Shown: in pieces, positions 60,604 to 64,000 of the stretch | How the letters are laid out: each line of letters begins with the position of its first letter | Numbering within the stretch: the first letter of the stretch is position 1 | Assembly: GCA_018261905.1 (NCBI GenBank) | Contig: JAGTRU010000016.1 | Span: forward strand, 42,391 to 106,390 | Direction: 5' to 3' | Length of the DNA stretch: 64,000 bases | Origin: Pseudomonadota bacterium | Lineage (GTDB): Bacteria > Pseudomonadota > Gammaproteobacteria > Burkholderiales > Rhodocyclaceae | The notes under the pieces: model-generated | The model's input: the letters and a program-made list of their open reading frames with translations, nothing else | Told to the model about the DNA's origin: nothing | The model's database searches: none | Position numbers and translations under genes: made by a program

Positions 60604-62154
60604 ATGAACCTGTTACGCGCCCTGGCCACGGTCAGCGGCATGACCCTGCTCTCCCGCATTCTCGGTTTTGTCCGGGATTTCGTCATTGCCCGCGCCTTTG
60701 GTGCCGGCCTGGCCACCGACGCCTTTTTTGTCGCCTTCAAACTACCCAACCTGTTACGCCGAATGTTTGCCGAAGGTGCCTTCTCGCAAGCATTTGTCCC
60801 CATCCTGGGCGAATACAAAAATCAACGCGGCGAAGCCGATACCCGCACGCTGGTGGACCATGTAACCAGCATACTATCCATGGCACTGTTTGCCGTGACC
60901 GCCCTCGGAATTGCCATCGCGCCACTGCTGGTTTGGGTTTCCGCCCCCGGCTTCACGGCCGAACCGGGCAAATTCGAACTGACGGTGACGCTGACCCGGA
61001 TTACGTTCCCCTACATCATATTCATGTCGTTGGTCGCCCTCTCCGGCGGCATTTTGAATAGCTGGAGCCGCTTTGCCGTTCCGGCTTTCACGCCGGTCTT
61101 GTTGAATCTGACATTCATCGCCATGGCGCTGCTGGCCGCGCCCTATTTCCACCCACCGGTTCTGGCCCTGGCCTGGGCGGTCTTCATCGGCGGCCTGCTG
61201 CAGCTGGCGATCCAGATTCCCGCCCTCAAACAAATTGCCATGCTACCCCGCCCGTCAATCGACTGGCGCGCCGCCTGGGGTGACCCCGGAGTACGACGCA
61301 TCACCAGGCTGATGGGGCCGGCGCTGATTGGCGTCTCGGTGTCCCAGATCAGCCTGATCATCAACACCATCTTTGCCTCCTTCCTGGAAACCGGTAGCGT
61401 TTCCTGGCTTTATTACGCCGACCGCCTGATGGAATTTCCTTCCGGCATGCTCGGCGCCACGCTGGGGACGATTCTGCTGCCTTCGCTGTCGCGCTATCAC
61501 GCCAGCGAAAACCATCTCGAGTATTCCAAACTGCTCGACTGGGGACTGCGCCTGACCCTGCTGCTGGCCGCGCCTGCGGCACTCGGCCTGGCCATTCTCG
61601 GCGTCCCGCTGATTGCGACCCTGTTCTTTCACGGCGCCTTTGCGGTCAACGACGTATTCATGACCCGTCAGGCGCTGGTGGCCTACACCGTCGGGCTAAC
61701 CGGCTTGATCTTGGTCAAGGTGCTAGCCCCCGGTTTTTATGCTCGACAGAATGTCCGTACACCGGTCCGCATCGCGCTGATTTCCTTGCTTGCCACCCAG
61801 TTCATGAACCTTGCTTTCATCGGTTGGCTTCACCATGCCGGACTAGCCCTTTCAATCGGCCTCGCCGCCTGCCTGAATGCCACCCTGCTCTACCGCGGCT
61901 TGCGCCGGCAAGGAATTTTTATTCCCCAAGCGGGCTGGCTGGCTTTCACATTGAAACTTGGCATGGCCATGGCCACCATGGGTGGCGCACTTTATTTCGG
62001 CATGGGCGAGGAAGCTGACTGGCTGCACGGCGGCACCATGGCGCGAATAATTCATCTCTCCTGGCTGGTCCCTCTTGGCGCCATCATCTATTTCGCTACA
62101 CTGTGGCTACTCGGCTTTCGCCTGCGCGACTTCAAGCGCCGGGCCGCTGAATAA
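60604..62154 (+). CDS. murJ: MurJ, lipid II flippase
   Basis: MurJ flips lipid II across the inner membrane for peptidoglycan synthesis. The 516-residue product has about 14 hydrophobic helices. It begins [35 protein letters not shown], with [32 protein letters not shown], the MurJ/MviN signature with its conserved Arg and Asp residues. Later features include [10 protein letters not shown] and [19 protein letters not shown]. It has no close partner upstream; the ATG follows about 160 bp of untranslated DNA after the tRNA terminator. The PEBP gene follows after 13 bp. Confidence 0.97.
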   Translation: MNLLRALATVSGMTLLSRILGFVRDFVIARAFGAGLATDAFFVAFKLPNLLRRMFAEGAFSQAFVPILGEYKNQRGEADTRTLVDHVTSILSMALFAVTALGIAIAPLLVWVSAPGFTAEPGKFELTVTLTRITFPYIIFMSLVALSGGILNSWSRFAVPAFTPVLLNLTFIAMALLAAPYFHPPVLALAWAVFIGGLLQLAIQIPALKQIAMLPRPSIDWRAAWGDPGVRRITRLMGPALIGVSVSQISLIINTIFASFLETGSVSWLYYADRLMEFPSGMLGATLGTILLPSLSRYHASENHLEYSKLLDWGLRLTLLLAAPAALGLAILGVPLIATLFFHGAFAVNDVFMTRQALVAYTVGLTGLILVKVLAPGFYARQNVRTPVRIALISLLATQFMNLAFIGWLHHAGLALSIGLAACLNATLLYRGLRRQGIFIPQAGWLAFTLKLGMAMATMGGALYFGMGEEADWLHGGTMARIIHLSWLVPLGAIIYFATLWLLGFRLRDFKRRAAE

Positions 62155-62167
62155 AGGAGGCGCCATC

Positions 62168-62797
62168 ATGATTTTGACCAGTTCCAGCCTGACTGACGGG
62201 CAAGCCATTCCCGGCGATTATTCTTTCTGCACCCCCGACCCGGCCCATCACGTCTGTCTGGGTAAGAACCTCAATCCGCAACTGAGCTGGCGTGACAGCC
62301 CGACGGCCACTAAGTCTTTTGTCGTGCTTTGCCACGACCCCGACGTACCGAGCCAGGGGGATGATGTCAACCAGGAGGGACGTAGCGTCCCCGCCAGCTT
62401 GCCGCGCGTGGATTTTTTCCATTGGGTACTGATTGACCTGCCCGCCACAGTGAACCGGATTGATGCCGGCGAGTTCAGCGACACCGTCACCCCACGCGGA
62501 AAATCAGGCCCGGCGGCCCCGCATGGCGGGCGCCACGGGATCAACAACTACACGGACTGGTTTGCCGACGACCACGACATGCAAGGCGATTACTACGGCT
62601 ACGACGGCCCCTGCCCGCCGTGGAATGATGAAATCGTGCATCGTTATATTTTCACGGTCTACGCCCTGGATATCGAAACCCTGCCCGTAGAAGGCAAATT
62701 CGGCGGCCCGGAAGTACGCCGTGCCATGCAAGGGCACATCCTTGCCCAGGCCAGCCTGACTGGCACCTATACATTGAATCCCGCCCTTCTGCCGTGA
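62168..62797 (+). CDS. PEBP-family protein (YbhB/YbcL type)
   Basis: A 209-residue protein of the phosphatidylethanolamine-binding (PEBP/Raf kinase inhibitor) fold. The ATG at 62168 has AAGGAGG 7 bp upstream; the longer frame from 62075 lies inside murJ and is rejected. PEBP marks are NLNPQLSWRDSPTATKSFVVLCHDPD, the H-W segment FFHWVLIDLPATV, GINNYTDW and YGYDGPCPPWNDEIVHRYIFTVYALD. It is slightly longer than enteric YbhB (158). No signal peptide is seen. The bacterial family's role is not settled. It is 13 bp from murJ and likely co-transcribed. Confidence 0.92.
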   Translation: MILTSSSLTDGQAIPGDYSFCTPDPAHHVCLGKNLNPQLSWRDSPTATKSFVVLCHDPDVPSQGDDVNQEGRSVPASLPRVDFFHWVLIDLPATVNRIDAGEFSDTVTPRGKSGPAAPHGGRHGINNYTDWFADDHDMQGDYYGYDGPCPPWNDEIVHRYIFTVYALDIETLPVEGKFGGPEVRRAMQGHILAQASLTGTYTLNPALLP

Positions 62798-62851
62798 ACC
62801 GAAAAAGGCTGCGCCGAACGGCCTGGCCTTGCTTTCGCTCGGTGCCGCCAC

Positions 62852-63760
62852 TCAGTTTACCGGCGTATCGCCCGGCTCCCTGATCGCCGCCTTGAGCAAA
62901 TCCGACATCGGTAAATTCAGGTTGACGCCAGCCGGCGGAATCGGCCCCATGAACCACTTGTCGTAAATTTGCGCCAGTTCTCCGCGGCGCATCAAGTCAA
63001 GTAGCACATCATCGACCAGCTTTTTCCAGAGCGGATCACCCAGCGGCAACATGATGCCGAAAGGTTCAGTGGCCAAAGCGCTATCGAGCAGCACATAGTC
63101 GCCTGCGGTGGCGGCGCGCTGGGCGACCAGTATGGCATCTTCCGCGACATAGGCCTCAACCTCGCCCTTGGCCAGCATGGCCATCGCCTCAGCCGGCGTA
63201 TTGGCCAACAAATGCTGCAGGACCAGATTATTCCCCAGCGCCGCCAACTTGACGTGTCGCTCGCCGGTACTGCCGACGACGGTAACCACCCGCTTGTCGG
63301 CAAATTGACCAAAACTGGTGAAGCCGGCGCCCTGCTTTACCATCACCTTGATTTCACTGACATAAACATTAGTCGAAAAATTGACCTGTTTCTGGCGCCC
63401 CACCGTATTCCCCGCCGCCCCACAGTCGAGATCGGTAATTCCGGTTTTCAGCATCATGGTGCGCGCGTTATCGGTCACCGCCACAGGAACGACCGGCACC
63501 GACCGGCCCAATCGTTCGTCCACCGCTTTGAAGACATGGCTGCAGACTTCCCACAGGTAACCGGTGGGAAGCGCCTGCCCCGGCAGCAGATAGGAAAAGG
63601 GCAAGGCCGCCTCGCGATACCCGACATACAGCACCTGACGGGCAAGTATTCGGCTCAGCGTCGGGCCGGTGGCAACAGCCGACGGCTCAGCCGCAGCCGC
63701 CCCGGCAGTCAGAAGACCCAGGATTAAAATGAACCGGGGGCGCCACCGGAAACGCATCAT
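62852..63760 (-). CDS. Periplasmic amino-acid-type solute-binding protein
   Basis: A 302-residue SBP_bac_3-type protein. The ATG at 63760 overlaps the stop of the upstream gene (ATGA); the longer frame to 63829 is rejected. A signal peptide covers about residues 1-24 (MMRFRWRPRFILILGLLTAG, ending AAA). The mature part has VLYVGYREAALPFSYL, MLKTGITDLDCGAAGNT, KRVVTVVGSTGERHVKL, VEAYVAEDAILVAQ and EPFGIMLPLGDPLWKKLVDDVLLDLMRRGELAQIYDKWF, typical of polar amino-acid binding proteins. No permease or ATPase gene is adjacent, so it may be an orphan or a sensor-like binding protein. Confidence 0.85.
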   Translation of the reverse strand: MMRFRWRPRFILILGLLTAGAAAAEPSAVATGPTLSRILARQVLYVGYREAALPFSYLLPGQALPTGYLWEVCSHVFKAVDERLGRSVPVVPVAVTDNARTMMLKTGITDLDCGAAGNTVGRQKQVNFSTNVYVSEIKVMVKQGAGFTSFGQFADKRVVTVVGSTGERHVKLAALGNNLVLQHLLANTPAEAMAMLAKGEVEAYVAEDAILVAQRAATAGDYVLLDSALATEPFGIMLPLGDPLWKKLVDDVLLDLMRRGELAQIYDKWFMGPIPPAGVNLNLPMSDLLKAAIREPGDTPVN

Positions 63761-64000
63761 TTGCCGGCTTTGCAGGAGCCCACCGTACTCCCGGCGCAGG
63801 GCACCGAGCCTTCGCGGTTGATCAGCCACTTGCCGCCGACCAGGATCATCTCCAGTGTCTTCTGGGTTGTGTCACGGTACTGGTTCGACTGATAGATCTG
63901 GCGGAAATCGACAAATGCCCGATCCTTCCCGTCCATCCGGACTTTCAGATCCTGCACCTCAACCCGAATGTTGTCGCGCGACGAAATCCGGCTGCGCCGC
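63757..64000 (-). CDS. C-terminal end of a protein with an NTF2-like domain (partial)
   Basis: The frame is open to the window edge, so the gene starts beyond base 64000; the only internal start (GTG at 63957) has no RBS. About 80 residues are visible, including RVEVQDLKVRMDGKDRAFVDFRQIYQSNQYRDTTQKTLEMIL and VGGKWLINREGSVP. This looks like the C-terminal NTF2-like domain attached to some L,D-transpeptidases of the YkuD type; without the catalytic part that remains a guess. Its stop overlaps the start of the solute-binding protein by 4 bp. Confidence 0.6.
   Translation of the reverse strand, partial: RRSRISSRDNIRVEVQDLKVRMDGKDRAFVDFRQIYQSNQYRDTTQKTLEMILVGGKWLINREGSVPCAGSTVGSCKAGK

Noticed and set aside
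1..64000. Mobile elements, prophage genes, CRISPR arrays, rRNA genes
   Set aside because: No transposase, integrase, phage structural gene, regularly spaced direct repeat array or rRNA sequence was seen.

Overview
The window is about 64 kb of a GC-rich betaproteobacterial chromosome. Gene content and order, the protein sequences and the complete cbb3 oxidase operon best fit a motile respiratory bacterium of the Rhodocyclales type (Dechloromonas/Azonexus-like); that assignment is inference from the sequences, not a database match. No insertion sequence, prophage, integrase or CRISPR array was seen. Nearly every gene abuts or overlaps its neighbour.

Positions 1-28.7 kb are one flagellar super-cluster. 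The + strand carries the end of fliI, then fliJKLMNOPQR (export ATPase accessory, hook-length control, C-ring and export gate). It converges on a - strand operon, flgBCDEFGH-[flgE2]-IJKL plus a lipoprotein gene, which encodes rod, hook, rings and hook-filament junction. Two features are unusual here: a second hook-protein gene sits between flgH and flgI, and a small lipoprotein gene is coupled to flgL. Divergent from flgB are flgA and flgMN. A - strand operon flhB-flhA-flhF-flhG-fliA-motC-motD follows in transcription order, supplying the export gate, flagellar placement factors, sigma-28 and one stator.

Positions 28.8-49.5 kb are a contiguous chemotaxis block, all on the - strand. In transcription order it reads motA, motB, a minimal MCP, cheY2, cheA2, cheW, an MCP with a zinc-binding CZB domain, a PAS/Cache MCP, cheR, cheD, cheB, a STAS protein, two tandem cheV genes, cheY1, cheZ and cheA1. 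Two CheA kinases, two CheY proteins, two CheV proteins and (with motCD) two stator pairs are therefore encoded together, while cheW, cheB, cheR, cheD and cheZ are single. Good sigma-28-type promoters lie before flgM and flgK, with a weaker candidate before the cheV genes. Odd protein features are a tandem GYGFF-type repeat in the CheA2 linker, CheZ N-terminal copies of a motif resembling its own C-terminal CheY-binding tail, and an FlhG with a degenerate P-loop.

Positions 50.2-58.7 kb hold a full cbb3-type cytochrome oxidase locus on the - strand: ccoI-ccoS, then ccoNOQP with an FNR-type box upstream, then ccoG-fixH and a 46-residue DUF3149-type protein. Each transcription unit ends in a clear hairpin terminator.

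Positions 58.7-64 kb are mixed housekeeping: an SDR dehydrogenase, a small Cys-rich protein, a possible small RNA, tRNA-Thr(CGT), murJ, a PEBP-family protein, a periplasmic solute-binding protein, and the C-terminal end of a gene cut by the window edge.
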